Positions 1 to 7,667 are shown, numbered from the stretch's first letter. The stretch: 64,000 nucleotides of DNA from Bacilli bacterium (GCA_900768815.1 CAAGEE010000014.1:1-64000), one strand, 5' to 3'. The notes: generated by a model not told the origin, from the letters alone. Numbers and translations are program-made.

Positions 1-9
1 ACCTCTCAT
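1..9 (-). CDS. 5' end of a leftward gene running off the window
   Basis: Only the first three codons (Met-Arg-Gly) are inside the window. The start is supported by a strong leftward AAAGGAG ribosome binding site seven bases upstream of the ATG and by a well-formed leftward promoter just beyond it. Nothing can be said about the product. Confidence 0.5.
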
Positions 10-30
10 TTATAAACTCTCCTTTAGCAT

Positions 31-59
31 ATTATACATATATATAAATACAAAAACAA
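31..59 (-). promoter_or_regulatory. Leftward sigma-A promoter
   Basis: On the minus strand TTGTTT (59-54) is followed after 17 bases by TATAAT (36-31). It drives the leftward gene that starts at position 9, giving a 5' leader of only about 15-20 nt. Confidence 0.55.
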
Positions 60-190
60 TTAATTTTTTATTAAATTTATTTCATTTACTAATATAATTT
101 CTTATACAAATTACTATTTGTCTTTCAGTTTCTATTATATCATTTTATTTACTTAAAATATTAAAATGTTGGTTAATTTTAATAAAATCA

Positions 191-199
191 TGTTATACT
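191..199 (+). promoter_or_regulatory. Extended -10 promoter
   Basis: TGtTATACT forms an extended -10 element. The nearest -35-like hexamer, TTGGTT at 169-174, is 19 bases away. The predicted transcript would begin near 206 and reach the terminator at 310-330 without containing a convincing gene. Confidence 0.4.
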
Positions 200-205
200 A
201 ATTTT

Positions 206-330
206 AGTTAGTAGTTATTACTACCTATAATTTATTGCTTATAATGGTTGTTATACCTGAACCATAAGGGCATCAATTTGATAAAAAAACTTTTTTGTTT
301 TAATTGTATGCTAACGAAAGTTAGCTTTTT
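206..330 (+). ncRNA. Possible small RNA, about 125 nt
   Basis: The stretch lies between an extended -10 promoter and a strong intrinsic terminator and has no open frame with a ribosome binding site. Short self-complementary pieces are visible (GTAGT...ACTAC near 211-224, GGTT...AACC near 246-263). It does not match any riboswitch or small RNA family that I recognise, so identity and existence are both inferred. Confidence 0.3.
310..330 (+). terminator. Intrinsic terminator
   Basis: GCTAAC, a GAAA tetraloop and GTTAGC form a perfect six-pair stem followed by five T. Confidence 0.7.
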
Positions 331-354
331 CTAATAATAGAATGATTTGTTATT

Positions 355-510
355 ATGACTCTAAATAGTATTAAGAGGTATTGGAATTTTGAATGTTTGT
401 CTAATTTTAGTGATGATGGTTGGTTTGAAGACATCATTACTTTTTCAACTGGTACTAATAAATTTGTATTTGGTACGTATTGTCCTGATGAATCAATAAG
501 ATTATTTTAG
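355..510 (+). pseudogene. 51-codon open frame, possible gene remnant
   Basis: An ATG-to-TAG frame encodes an aromatic-rich 51-residue sequence, but it has no ribosome binding site, and its ATG overlaps a possible extended -10 box (TGtTATTAT, 348-356). A second short frame at 522-566 encodes a peptide with a CDKCGC cluster that looks like part of a zinc ribbon. The two are in different frames, as expected for a decayed gene. Neither resembles a family I know. The rest of 331-640 shows only AT-rich sequence. Confidence 0.2.
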
Positions 511-641
511 TGTTTGTTATGATGGTGAACTGGATATGTGATAAATGTGGATGTGAAAATGATTGAGATATAATTACAAGTATAAATATTATGTTTGAGG
601 GACTAAAAATACATTATCAAAGAATTAAATAAATATGAATA

Positions 642-752
642 AATTAGTTGAGTACAGTGGCGACTATCGGAATTTAAGCCTATGGAGAATAGAGTAAACT
701 CTATCTATGAAGTAGGAATTTTGATCGGTGAGGACCAAAGCGACAAAATAAA
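642..752 (+). promoter_or_regulatory. Structured leader upstream of glyA, candidate riboswitch
   Basis: A long nested hairpin can be drawn by eye: 666-674 pairs with 717-725 (nine pairs, two G-U), CCTAT 679-683 with GTAGG 712-716, and ATAGAGT 689-695 with ACTCTAT 698-704. GACAA at 742-746 can pair with TTGTC at 755-759, which would disrupt the terminator at 753-791, so an antiterminator switch is plausible. I compared it from memory with ZTP, THF, glycine, SAM, purine, c-di-GMP and T-box consensus features and found no match. No T-box sequence is present. Confidence 0.45.
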
Positions 753-791
753 ACTTGTCTTTTGTTCTCAAAAAGATAAGTATTTCTTTTA
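753..791 (+). terminator. Intrinsic terminator in the glyA leader
   Basis: ACTTGTCTTTT (753-763) pairs with AAAAGATAAGT (771-781), 11 pairs with one G-U, followed by a T-rich tail. It lies between the structured element and glyA, the position of an attenuator. Confidence 0.6.
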
Positions 792-809
792 GTATTTTGT
801 ATTTAATAG

Positions 810-815
810 TATAAT
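810..815 (+). promoter_or_regulatory. Possible -10 box for glyA
   Basis: A perfect TATAAT lies 20 bases before the glyA start, downstream of the leader terminator. The -35 match (TTTTAG, 17-base spacing) is poor. If active it would give a nearly leaderless glyA mRNA independent of the upstream element. Confidence 0.35.
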
Positions 816-834
816 AAAATATGAGGTGATGTAA

Positions 835-2064
835 ATGGATAAGATATTAAAATATGCTTTAAGAAAAGAGAGTAAAAGACAAGAGGAAAATATTGAATTA
901 ATTGCTTCTGAAAATTATGTTTCTAAAGATATATTAAAATTGCAAGGTAGTATTCTTACTAATAAATATGCTGAAGGATATCCTGGTAAGAGATATTATG
1001 GTGGATGTCAATATATTGATATTTTTGAAAATAAAGCTATAGAGTATGTATGTCAATTATTTGGGTGTAAGTATGCTAATGTACAACCACATTCTGGCAG
1101 TAGTGCGAATATGGCTGTATATAGAGCTTTAGTTAATCATGGGGATAAAGTTATGGGGATGAACTTATCTCATGGTGGCCATTTAACTCATGGACATCCT
1201 ATCAATTTTAGTGGCCTTGATTATGAAATAGTTTCTTATAATGTTGATGAGAAAACTGGTATGATTGATTATGATGAAGTTGAACAATTAGCAATAAAAG
1301 AAAAGCCTAAAATGATTATTGCTGGTTGTAGTGCTTATTCTAGAATAATTGATTTTAAAAGATTCAGAGAAATAGCTGATAAGTGTGGGGCTTATTTAAT
1401 GGTTGATATGGCTCATATTGCTGGACTTGTTGCGGCTGGATTACATCCTAGCCCTATTCCATATGCTGATGTTGTTACTTCTACTACACATAAGACTTTA
1501 AGAGGTCCTCGTGGTGGAATAATCCTTACTAATAATGAGGAGATAATTAAAAAAGTTAATAAAGTTATTTTCCCAGGTATTCAAGGTGGACCTTTAATGC
1601 ATGTTATTGCTGCTAAAGCACAATGCTTTTATGAGGCTTTACAACCAGAATTTAAGGAGTATCAAAAACAAGTTATTAAAAATATGAAAGCAATGTCTGA
1701 TTATCTAAAGAGTAAAGGTGTAAAAGTAATTTCGGATGGTACTGATAATCATTTGATTTTAGTTGATGTTAAAAATTCATTTAATATAAGTGGCAAAGAG
1801 GCTGAAAAAGTACTTGATCAAATACATATTACATGTAATAAAAATACGATACCATTTGATACAGAGTCACCATTTATTACTAGTGGTATTAGAATAGGTA
1901 GTGCTGCTATGACTACTAGGGGTTTAAAAGAAAAAGAATTTAAATTGATTGGAGAAATTATTTATAAAAGTTTAAGCAATATTGATGACAAGAATATTCA
2001 AAAAGAATGTAAAAAGTCAGTACTTGAATTAACAAAAGAATTTCCAATATATAAGAAAAAGTAG
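835..2064 (+). CDS. glyA: Serine hydroxymethyltransferase
   Basis: Cytoplasmic PLP enzyme that interconverts serine and glycine while loading tetrahydrofolate with a one-carbon unit. The 409 residues match the usual bacterial length of about 410-420. Family landmarks are the N-terminal ELIASENYVS, the YAEGYPGKRYYGG segment and STTHKTLRGPRGG, in which Lys at about residue 220 should form the PLP Schiff base. The start is set by GAGGTGAT five bases upstream. The gene stands alone, preceded by a structured terminator-type leader and a TATAAT box and followed by its own terminator. Confidence 0.97.
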   Translation: MDKILKYALRKESKRQEENIELIASENYVSKDILKLQGSILTNKYAEGYPGKRYYGGCQYIDIFENKAIEYVCQLFGCKYANVQPHSGSSANMAVYRALVNHGDKVMGMNLSHGGHLTHGHPINFSGLDYEIVSYNVDEKTGMIDYDEVEQLAIKEKPKMIIAGCSAYSRIIDFKRFREIADKCGAYLMVDMAHIAGLVAAGLHPSPIPYADVVTSTTHKTLRGPRGGIILTNNEEIIKKVNKVIFPGIQGGPLMHVIAAKAQCFYEALQPEFKEYQKQVIKNMKAMSDYLKSKGVKVISDGTDNHLILVDVKNSFNISGKEAEKVLDQIHITCNKNTIPFDTESPFITSGIRIGSAAMTTRGLKEKEFKLIGEIIYKSLSNIDDKNIQKECKKSVLELTKEFPIYKKK

Positions 2065-2136
2065 TTAGTTTTGTTCAAATAAATGTATAGTTAGTTCTAA
2101 AAAAATAACTTAAAGTATTTATTTACTTTATAATAG

Positions 2137-2175
2137 ATGGTTGTTTACATTTAAAACGACCATTTTTTCTTTTTT
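2137..2175 (+). terminator. Intrinsic terminator after glyA
   Basis: ATGGTTGTTT pairs with AAACGACCAT (one G-U), followed by a long T-rich run. Confidence 0.7.
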
Positions 2176-2197
2176 GTTGGAAAATTTACTTTGCATA

Positions 2198-2226
2198 TTT
2201 ACTGTCTTTTTAGGAAATTATATAAT
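2198..2226 (+). promoter_or_regulatory. Sigma-A promoter
   Basis: TTTACT and TATAAT with 17-base spacing, 21 bases before the start of the HdeD-like gene. Confidence 0.6.
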
Positions 2227-2247
2227 TATATTTGGAGGTAGAGTAAA

Positions 2248-2799
2248 ATGTTAAAGAAACTAAATAAATTTTTGTATTCATCAATTGCTGTTTCAGTACT
2301 AATGTTTATAATAGGAATAATATTTATTATGTTTCCAGAAATATCTTTTGACACTATTACTTATATTCTTTCTATTATATTGATTATTAATGGAATATAT
2401 TTCATGGTTGAAAAAGAAGAAAGTTTATTTTTTTCAGGATTTTTAGCACTTGGTATAGTTAATTTATTATTAGGTGCAGTTATGTTATTAAATCCAGATA
2501 TTATGAAAACATTATTCCCTATTGTAGTAGGTATAGTTATGGTTACAAAGTCAACTTTTGATTTAAGACTTTCATTATTATTAAAAAATTATGAATATAA
2601 TAATTGGTTACCAATACTTATACTTGCTGTAATATCTATTATTTGTGGTTTAATAATTATAATTAATCCACATATTGGAACTATAGCTTTAACAGCATCT
2701 TTAGGAATGCTAATAACTGTTTATTCATTATCAAATATAATTGATACTATTATATTTAAGAAGAATATTAAAGAAATAGTTAAGATATTAGAAAAATAG
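2248..2799 (+). CDS. HdeD/DUF308-like membrane protein
   Basis: A 183-residue, highly hydrophobic protein with about six membrane segments arranged as three similar two-helix units, the pattern of the HdeD (DUF308) family. Phrases such as GIIFIMFPEIS and GLIIIINPHIG near the ends of these units are typical: a helix, then P or NP, then a second helix. HdeD is linked to acid resistance in enterobacteria. In Firmicutes the role is unknown. The start follows GGAGG at 2234-2238. It appears to be a single-gene unit with its own promoter and terminator. Confidence 0.75.
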   Translation: MLKKLNKFLYSSIAVSVLMFIIGIIFIMFPEISFDTITYILSIILIINGIYFMVEKEESLFFSGFLALGIVNLLLGAVMLLNPDIMKTLFPIVVGIVMVTKSTFDLRLSLLLKNYEYNNWLPILILAVISIICGLIIIINPHIGTIALTASLGMLITVYSLSNIIDTIIFKKNIKEIVKILEK

Positions 2800-2820
2800 A
2801 ACCTGTTGGTTCTTTTTTTT
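2799..2820 (+). terminator. Intrinsic terminator
   Basis: GAACC-TGTT-GGTTC followed by eight T. The stem begins on the last base of the preceding stop codon. Confidence 0.75.
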
Positions 2821-2869
2821 GTTTAAAATCTTTTTTTTTGTTCAAAATATTAGAGAAAGGAGATTTATT

Positions 2870-3097
2870 ATGAATGATAAATATATGGAAGTTCCTAATG
2901 ATATTTTAACAGGGAAGGATTTAGATTATTTATGTGATATGTTTCAGTGGAATTATGGAGCTTTAAAAAGTAGTAATGATTTTATTAGTAATATTAATGA
3001 TAAAGAGATTATTGATATTATTGAAAGGGCTGGAGAGTTATTTGATAATAATTTAAATGAAGTGTTAGATATTTTAGGAGGTGTTTTATATGAATAA
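2870..3097 (+). CDS. Small coat-associated-like protein, 75 aa
   Basis: An acidic 75-residue protein starting at the ATG after AAAGGAGA. It overlaps the following CotF-like gene by eight bases, so the pair is translationally coupled. The segment LTGKDLDYLCDMFQWNY recalls short proteins encoded next to CotF-type coat genes in Clostridia and Bacilli, from memory and not verified. No signal peptide or membrane segment. A role in spore coat or sporulation is inferred from the neighbour only. Confidence 0.5.
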   Translation: MNDKYMEVPNDILTGKDLDYLCDMFQWNYGALKSSNDFISNINDKEIIDIIERAGELFDNNLNEVLDILGGVLYE

Positions 3098-3404
3098 TAA
3101 GATTTGCAATATTAAGGTTGAAGTTCCTAGGGGTATGAGTTTAAATGATAAGGATTATATTAATTCTTTGTTATCTACTTTAAAAGAGATGGAGAAAAAT
3201 TATGTTATTGCAATGAGTGAGGCAAGTAATGAGAAATTGTTATCTATTTATAAAAATGTTTTTCTTAAGATTGTTGCTTTACAAAGAGAAGCATATCAAT
3301 TGATGTTTAGAAAAGGTTGGTACTGTTTAGAGGCTGTTGATCATAGTAAGATTAGTGAAAAGAAACAAATGCTTGATAATGAGTATAGTGATATGATTAG
3401 TTAA
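3090..3404 (+). CDS. CotF-like spore coat protein
   Basis: A 104-residue alpha-helical protein. The pattern ISEAS-type sequence (here AMSEASNEKL) followed by helix and then RKGWYCLEA is the hallmark of the Coat_F family, whose members end their conserved core with KGWY. B. subtilis CotF is about 160 residues and is processed; this copy is short and covers the core. Start at the ATG eight bases after TAGGAGG; an upstream in-frame GTG lies inside that ribosome binding site and is unlikely. Expected mother-cell expression is inferred. Confidence 0.65.
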   Translation: MNNKICNIKVEVPRGMSLNDKDYINSLLSTLKEMEKNYVIAMSEASNEKLLSIYKNVFLKIVALQREAYQLMFRKGWYCLEAVDHSKISEKKQMLDNEYSDMIS

Positions 3405-3406
3405 TT

Positions 3407-3435
3407 TTGACTTTTTATTTTGTAAATGATATAAT
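3407..3435 (+). promoter_or_regulatory. Strong sigma-A promoter
   Basis: TTGACT and TATAAT separated by 17 bases. The start codon of the NlpC/P60 gene is only 23 bases downstream of the -10 box. Confidence 0.75.
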
Positions 3436-3458
3436 ATGCGTTACTCAGGGGGAGTATT

Positions 3459-4427
3459 ATGAAAAATGTTGGAGAGCCGTGGAAGTATTTTATTACTGGT
3501 ACTTTGGCTTTAATTTTATTTTCTCTTTGTATATATACGATTTGTTATAGAGAGATATATGATAGTATAAATGTTAGTACTGTACAAACACCTATTGTTG
3601 AATATGGTAGTGCTAATTATGATATTGATAAACTTATTAATAATGTTGATGGTATGATTGTTTCTGTAAAACAGGATATTGAAACAGATTCTGTTGGTGT
3701 GCAAGAATTAATATTAGTTGTTTCTAAAGGAAATATTTCTAAGGAAATACCTGTTACTATTGAGGTTAAAGATAGTATTGGACCTGAAATTATTATGAAG
3801 AATGATGTTATTGAGATAGAACAGGGTACTAATTATGATGTCTTAAATAATATTGTTAATGTATATGATAATATTGATGGAGATATAAGTTATATTGATT
3901 CTAACAGTGTAAGTTATGATGATTGTAACTATTATACTTACTATAGTGATTTTAATTATAATGTTCCTGGTGAGTATGTAGTTAATATTAATGCTGTTGA
4001 TAAGAATTTTAATAGTACATCTAAGTTTTTTAAAATTATTGTTAATAAGAGAAGCGTTGGAGATACTATTTCTAGTATTGCTTATTCTTTAGTAGGTAGT
4101 CCTTATATTATGGGTGCTAATGGTCCTTATGGATTTGATTGTAGTGGATTTGTACAATATGTTTATAGTAAACTTGGTATTTTTATTAGTAGAAGTAGTA
4201 GTACGCAACTATATGATGGTGTTGCGGTTAATTATAGTGATATATTACCTGGTGATATTATAAATTGGGGATATAGTAATGGTGTTTCTACGCATTCAGC
4301 ACTTTATGTTGGTAATGGTAAAATGATACATGCTGCTAATCCTTCAATGGGTGTTATAGTTAGTGATGTTGGATATTGGTTAAGTGCATCAGGAACTCAA
4401 ATTATTGGAGTTAGAAGAATTAATTAA
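3459..4427 (+). CDS. NlpC/P60 cell wall hydrolase with Ig-like domain
   Basis: A 322-residue exported or membrane-anchored peptidoglycan endopeptidase. An N-terminal membrane segment (about residues 10-30) is followed by a beta-rich, Ig-like region (about 100-200, with DNIDGDI and VPGEYVVNINAVD as in bacterial HYR/Ig modules). The C-terminal NlpC/P60 domain carries the catalytic Cys in DCSGF (about residue 228) and His in THSALYVG (about residue 279), with a second conserved HAANP. It probably cuts stem peptides during growth or separation. Start follows GGGGGAG. Confidence 0.88.
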   Translation: MKNVGEPWKYFITGTLALILFSLCIYTICYREIYDSINVSTVQTPIVEYGSANYDIDKLINNVDGMIVSVKQDIETDSVGVQELILVVSKGNISKEIPVTIEVKDSIGPEIIMKNDVIEIEQGTNYDVLNNIVNVYDNIDGDISYIDSNSVSYDDCNYYTYYSDFNYNVPGEYVVNINAVDKNFNSTSKFFKIIVNKRSVGDTISSIAYSLVGSPYIMGANGPYGFDCSGFVQYVYSKLGIFISRSSSTQLYDGVAVNYSDILPGDIINWGYSNGVSTHSALYVGNGKMIHAANPSMGVIVSDVGYWLSASGTQIIGVRRIN

Positions 4428-4480
4428 AAAACGTGTATATATTTTTTCTTTTTGGAAATACTATAAGTAGGAGGGAAAAT

Positions 4481-4684
4481 ATGGAAACTGTACAAAAAAT
4501 TTTATTAGTTCTTACTATTATTGGAGCAATTAATTGGGGACTAGTTGGAGTTTTAAATTTTAATTTAGTTACTGCAATTTTTGGAACTGGTAGTTTGTTA
4601 ACTAATATTATTTATGCTTTGGTAGGTGTAGCTGGTTTATTTAATATATGGATATTGTTTAGTCATATAGATATGGTTAAATAA
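4481..4684 (+). CDS. DUF378 family small membrane protein
   Basis: A 67-residue protein with two membrane segments. The motif GAINWGLVGVLNFNLV followed by YALVGVAGL is the signature of DUF378 (YuzA-like) proteins, whose function is unknown. The start is the ATG after GGAGGG at 4470-4475. It is followed directly by a strong terminator. Confidence 0.85.
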   Translation: METVQKILLVLTIIGAINWGLVGVLNFNLVTAIFGTGSLLTNIIYALVGVAGLFNIWILFSHIDMVK

Positions 4685-4688
4685 GTAG

Positions 4689-4720
4689 ACAGACATATAA
4701 AAGATGTGTCTGTTTTTCTT
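4689..4720 (+). terminator. Intrinsic terminator
   Basis: ACAGACA pairs with TGTCTGT, followed by five T. Confidence 0.7.
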
Positions 4721-4752
4721 TGGATTTAAATTAATTTTTTTATTGGTCTTTA

Positions 4753-4781
4753 TTGATAAATATTCTTTAAAATGTTATTAT
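4753..4781 (+). promoter_or_regulatory. Sigma-A promoter with extended -10
   Basis: TTGATA, 17 bases, TATTAT, preceded by TG at the extended -10 position. It lies 24 bases before the TTG start at 4805. Confidence 0.65.
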
Positions 4782-4804
4782 ATATTATAAGGTGGGGTGG
4801 CAAA

Positions 4805-5335
4805 TTGAGATACGTATTGGCTTTTTTCAGAGATACTTTAAATGGTACTACATATTTTATTGTTTCTTTTGTGTGCTTTATTTTAATTTGTTTCTGCATC
4901 TATATTTTAAGGAGAATAAGTTTAAGAGAGAAGGAATTGTTAAAAAAGGAGATTGCGTCAAGGGTTGTACTTGTTGATTCTTCTAGCAGTACCGGAAAAA
5001 AAGAAGTTTCTTTTGTTGATGTAGGTGATACTGGTACACAAACTGTTACTAATGTTACCAGTGTTTTAGCAAATCAAGATATTTATTCTGATAGTGTTGT
5101 TGATAATACTTTGGATACTTCAAATAGTGTTCCTGTGGTGAGTGAGGAAGTGGAAAAGAAGAAGACACCTATTATGATTAATCCGGATGAAGTTGCTTTA
5201 GTTTCTTCTGATATGAATCTTATTGGTAGTAGTGAAAAACTGGCAACAATAAAAAATAGTAATAGTGCTACTACTGATATTATTTCAAATGTTAATCCAG
5301 AAATTAATAATAGTGCAACTGGTGCTGAGCAGTGA
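4805..5335 (+). CDS. Single-pass membrane protein of unknown function
   Basis: I do not recognise this 176-residue protein. It has a short N-terminus, one membrane segment (about residues 15-37), a basic juxtamembrane stretch (LRRISLREKELLKK) and then a Ser/Thr/Asp/Val-rich region of about 120 residues with no cysteine that looks disordered. The TTG start follows GGTGGGGTGG; an in-frame upstream ATG at 4772 overlaps the -10 box and is rejected. It lies 65 bases before cdaA, which has its own promoter, so a functional tie to c-di-AMP is only positional. Confidence 0.65.
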   Translation: MRYVLAFFRDTLNGTTYFIVSFVCFILICFCIYILRRISLREKELLKKEIASRVVLVDSSSSTGKKEVSFVDVGDTGTQTVTNVTSVLANQDIYSDSVVDNTLDTSNSVPVVSEEVEKKKTPIMINPDEVALVSSDMNLIGSSEKLATIKNSNSATTDIISNVNPEINNSATGAEQ

Positions 5336-5343
5336 TAATGAAC

Positions 5344-5372
5344 TTTACTATTTTAAAAAAATTTTGTATACT
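5344..5372 (+). promoter_or_regulatory. Sigma-A promoter for cdaA
   Basis: TTTACT, 17 bases, TATACT, 28 bases upstream of the cdaA ATG. Confidence 0.6.
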
Positions 5373-5400
5373 AGAGTAGTGTTTTAAAGGAGACGATGAA

Positions 5401-6240
5401 ATGACAATAACTATAACAGATATTATCTCTATATTGAGGAAGGTTGGAGATATTTCCTTAGTATGGCTAGTTTTTTATTTAATTTTAAAAAATCTTAAAA
5501 ATAACGTTAAGTTATCTTTACTTTTTAAGGGAGTAGCTTTTGTAATAATTTTAAAGTTTGTAAGTGATTGGTTAGGATTTACAACTATTGGGGTTTTACT
5601 TGAGTATATTATTCAATGGGGACCTATTGCTTTGATAGTTATATTTCAACCAGAAATTAGAACTATTTTGGAGCAACTTGGTAGAAATCAATTGTTAGGT
5701 AGACATAAAGTTTTAACGGTTGACGAAAGAGAGAGAATGGTTTATGAAATTATTAATGCAGTTGATTATATGAGAAAAGAAAAGATTGGTGCATTAATAG
5801 TTATTGAGAGAGATATAAGTTTAGGTAATTATATTGATAAGGCTAAGAAGTTATATGCTGATTTAACTAGTGATTTGTTGATTGCTATATTTTATGAAGG
5901 TAATCCATTACATGATGGTGGTGTTATTATTCAAGGAGATAGAATTACTTGTGCTGGAGCTGTTTTCCCAACTAGTAGTAGTCAAAAGATTAATAAGAGG
6001 TTAGGTACAAGACATAGAGCAGCTTTAGGTTTAGCAGAAGAAACTGATGCTATATGTATTGTTGTTTCTGAGGAAACTGGTAGAGTTTCTGTAGCACTTA
6101 AAGGTGAGCTATTGTATAATTTAACTATTGATGATACAAGAATGTTATTAATAGATGAGTTAAGACCTAAACAAGATATAGAATTTTCAGATGATGATGA
6201 AGAGATAGATGAGGAAGAGATTTATGAAGAAGATGTTTAA
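5401..6240 (+). CDS. cdaA: Diadenylate cyclase CdaA
   Basis: Membrane-bound enzyme that makes the second messenger c-di-AMP from two ATP. Three N-terminal membrane segments (about residues 10-80) precede a DisA_N catalytic domain containing LHDGG (Asp about 172) and GTRHRAALG (RHR about 204-206), both active-site signatures. The 279 residues match CdaA (about 273 in B. subtilis), with an acidic C-terminal tail. The gene overlaps cdaR by 17 bases, the usual cdaA-cdaR pairing. The fuller pathway in this window includes NrnA at 43.7 kb, which can remove the pApA product. Confidence 0.95.
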   Translation: MTITITDIISILRKVGDISLVWLVFYLILKNLKNNVKLSLLFKGVAFVIILKFVSDWLGFTTIGVLLEYIIQWGPIALIVIFQPEIRTILEQLGRNQLLGRHKVLTVDERERMVYEIINAVDYMRKEKIGALIVIERDISLGNYIDKAKKLYADLTSDLLIAIFYEGNPLHDGGVIIQGDRITCAGAVFPTSSSQKINKRLGTRHRAALGLAEETDAICIVVSEETGRVSVALKGELLYNLTIDDTRMLLIDELRPKQDIEFSDDDEEIDEEEIYEEDV

Positions 6241-7579
6241 AAAAGTAGGAAGAATCTTTCATCATATTGGAATGTTCTTCGATAAAGTTTTAATTACGCC
6301 AATTACAAAATTCATATTAATGATAACCAATTTTTTTAAGAAAAATTCAAAAAATATTGATAGATGGATGGGAAAGAAGTCTACATTATTAGTTATTAGT
6401 TTACTTTTAGCATTTGGAGTGTTTGTTATTATTGATAAAGAGTCAAATGTAATTATTGATCAATATGCAGAAATTTTATATAATCAACCAGTTACTGCTG
6501 TATATAATGAAGAGTTATATGTAGTTGAAGGCTTACCTAAGACTGTTGATATTACTTTAGTAGGGCAAAAGAGACATATCTTTTTAGCAAAACAGTCTCC
6601 TTCTAAAGGTGTAACTGTTGATTTAACTGGGTTAAAACCTGGAAATCATAAAGTTGCCTTGAAGTATTCTCAAAGATTAAAATCATTAGATTATAAATTG
6701 GATCCTTCTCAAGTAACTGTTACTATTTATGATAAGGAAAGTGATACTCGTAGTTTAACTTATGATTTATTACATCAAGATAGTTTAGATAGTAAGTTAT
6801 ATATTAGTAATATTGAACTTGATAGATCAGAAGTTATTGTTAAGGGTGCTAAGTATAAGTTAGAGAAGGTTGCTACTGTTAAGGCTTTAGTTGATGCTAC
6901 TAATATTCCTAATCCTAAGGCAGGAGATATTACTTTAAAAGATGTTCCTTTAGTTGCTTATGATACTAATGGCAAGATTGTTGATGTTGAGATAGTTCCA
7001 AAGACTGTTGATGCTAAGATTACAATTACATCTCCATCTAAGGAAATACCACTAAAGATAGTTCCAACTGGTAAACTTGCTTTTGGTAAGGCTATTAAAT
7101 CTATTGAATCTTCAGTTTCTAGTGTTATAGTTTATGGTGATGAAAATGCAGTTAATAAACTTGAACAGTTAGAAGTAGAAATAGATGTTAAGGATTTAAA
7201 AGCTGATAAAGAATACAATGTTACATTAAAGAAACCAAGTGGTATTACGGATCTTAGTGTTAAGAATGTTAAAATCAATGTTTCTGTTGATAATTCTATT
7301 ACTAAGGAATTTGATAATATTTCTGTTAGTGCTGAGAACTTAGGTTCTGGTCTTAAAGCTCAGGCATTAAGCGAAGAAGATAGTAAGATTACTGTTATTG
7401 TTGAGGGTAGTGAAGATGTTATTAATAATCTTGATTCTAGTACCATAAAAGCTTATGTTGACTTGAAGAAATATGGTGTTGGTGAACATGAGATTGAAGT
7501 TTCAGTTACCGGTAGTGATGTTAAACTTACTTATAAAGCTAAGACTAAGAAAGTAAAAATTAGAATTACGCAAGATTAG
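6224..7579 (+). CDS. cdaR: YbbR-domain regulator CdaR
   Basis: A 451-residue membrane-anchored protein with an N-terminal basic cytoplasmic stretch, one membrane segment (about residues 40-62) and an extracytoplasmic region of YbbR repeats (for example VTVDLTGLKPGNHKVAL and EVEIDVKDLKADKEYNVTL). CdaR binds and modulates CdaA. I chose the ATG at 6224 because GAGGAAGAG lies five bases before it; ATG 6209 has no site. It overlaps cdaA and ends at a strong terminator, so cdaA-cdaR is a two-gene operon; the glmM gene found next in many Bacilli is absent here. Confidence 0.92.
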   Translation: MKKMFKKVGRIFHHIGMFFDKVLITPITKFILMITNFFKKNSKNIDRWMGKKSTLLVISLLLAFGVFVIIDKESNVIIDQYAEILYNQPVTAVYNEELYVVEGLPKTVDITLVGQKRHIFLAKQSPSKGVTVDLTGLKPGNHKVALKYSQRLKSLDYKLDPSQVTVTIYDKESDTRSLTYDLLHQDSLDSKLYISNIELDRSEVIVKGAKYKLEKVATVKALVDATNIPNPKAGDITLKDVPLVAYDTNGKIVDVEIVPKTVDAKITITSPSKEIPLKIVPTGKLAFGKAIKSIESSVSSVIVYGDENAVNKLEQLEVEIDVKDLKADKEYNVTLKKPSGITDLSVKNVKINVSVDNSITKEFDNISVSAENLGSGLKAQALSEEDSKITVIVEGSEDVINNLDSSTIKAYVDLKKYGVGEHEIEVSVTGSDVKLTYKAKTKKVKIRITQD

Positions 7580-7605
7580 TTGAGTTTTCAACTAATCTTT
7601 TTTTT
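7574..7605 (+). terminator. Intrinsic terminator after cdaR
   Basis: A perfect ten-pair stem, GATTAGTTGA and TCAACTAATC with GTTT loop, followed by eight T. The stem includes the cdaR stop codon. Confidence 0.85.
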
Positions 7606-7626
7606 GTTTATTTGTAGTTTACTTTT

Positions 7627-7644
7627 TTGCAATGATGATTGTAA
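7627..7644 (+). promoter_or_regulatory. Inverted repeat operator candidate 1
   Basis: TTGCAAT-GATG-ATTGTAA, a 7+4+7 inverted repeat with one mismatch, covering the -35 box of the operon promoter. Confidence 0.45.
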
Positions 7645-7667
7645 TAAAAGTCGAAAAATGTTACAAT
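7639..7667 (+). promoter_or_regulatory. Promoter of the secreted protein/ABC operon
   Basis: TTGTAA (7639-7644), 17 bases, TACAAT (7662-7667), with TG at the extended -10 position. Transcription would start near 7674, leaving a leader of about 87 nt, longer than for most genes here. Confidence 0.6.

Noticed and set aside
206..300. Purine- or preQ1-type riboswitch between the first promoter and terminator
   Set aside because: TATAAT...ATAATGG and nearby bases vaguely recall a purine aptamer, but the core loop sequences are missing.
655..745. ZTP riboswitch before glyA
   Set aside because: GTGGCGAC and GGAAT look similar to the 5' half of the motif, but the conserved CCGCCUGGGC-type 3' half is absent.
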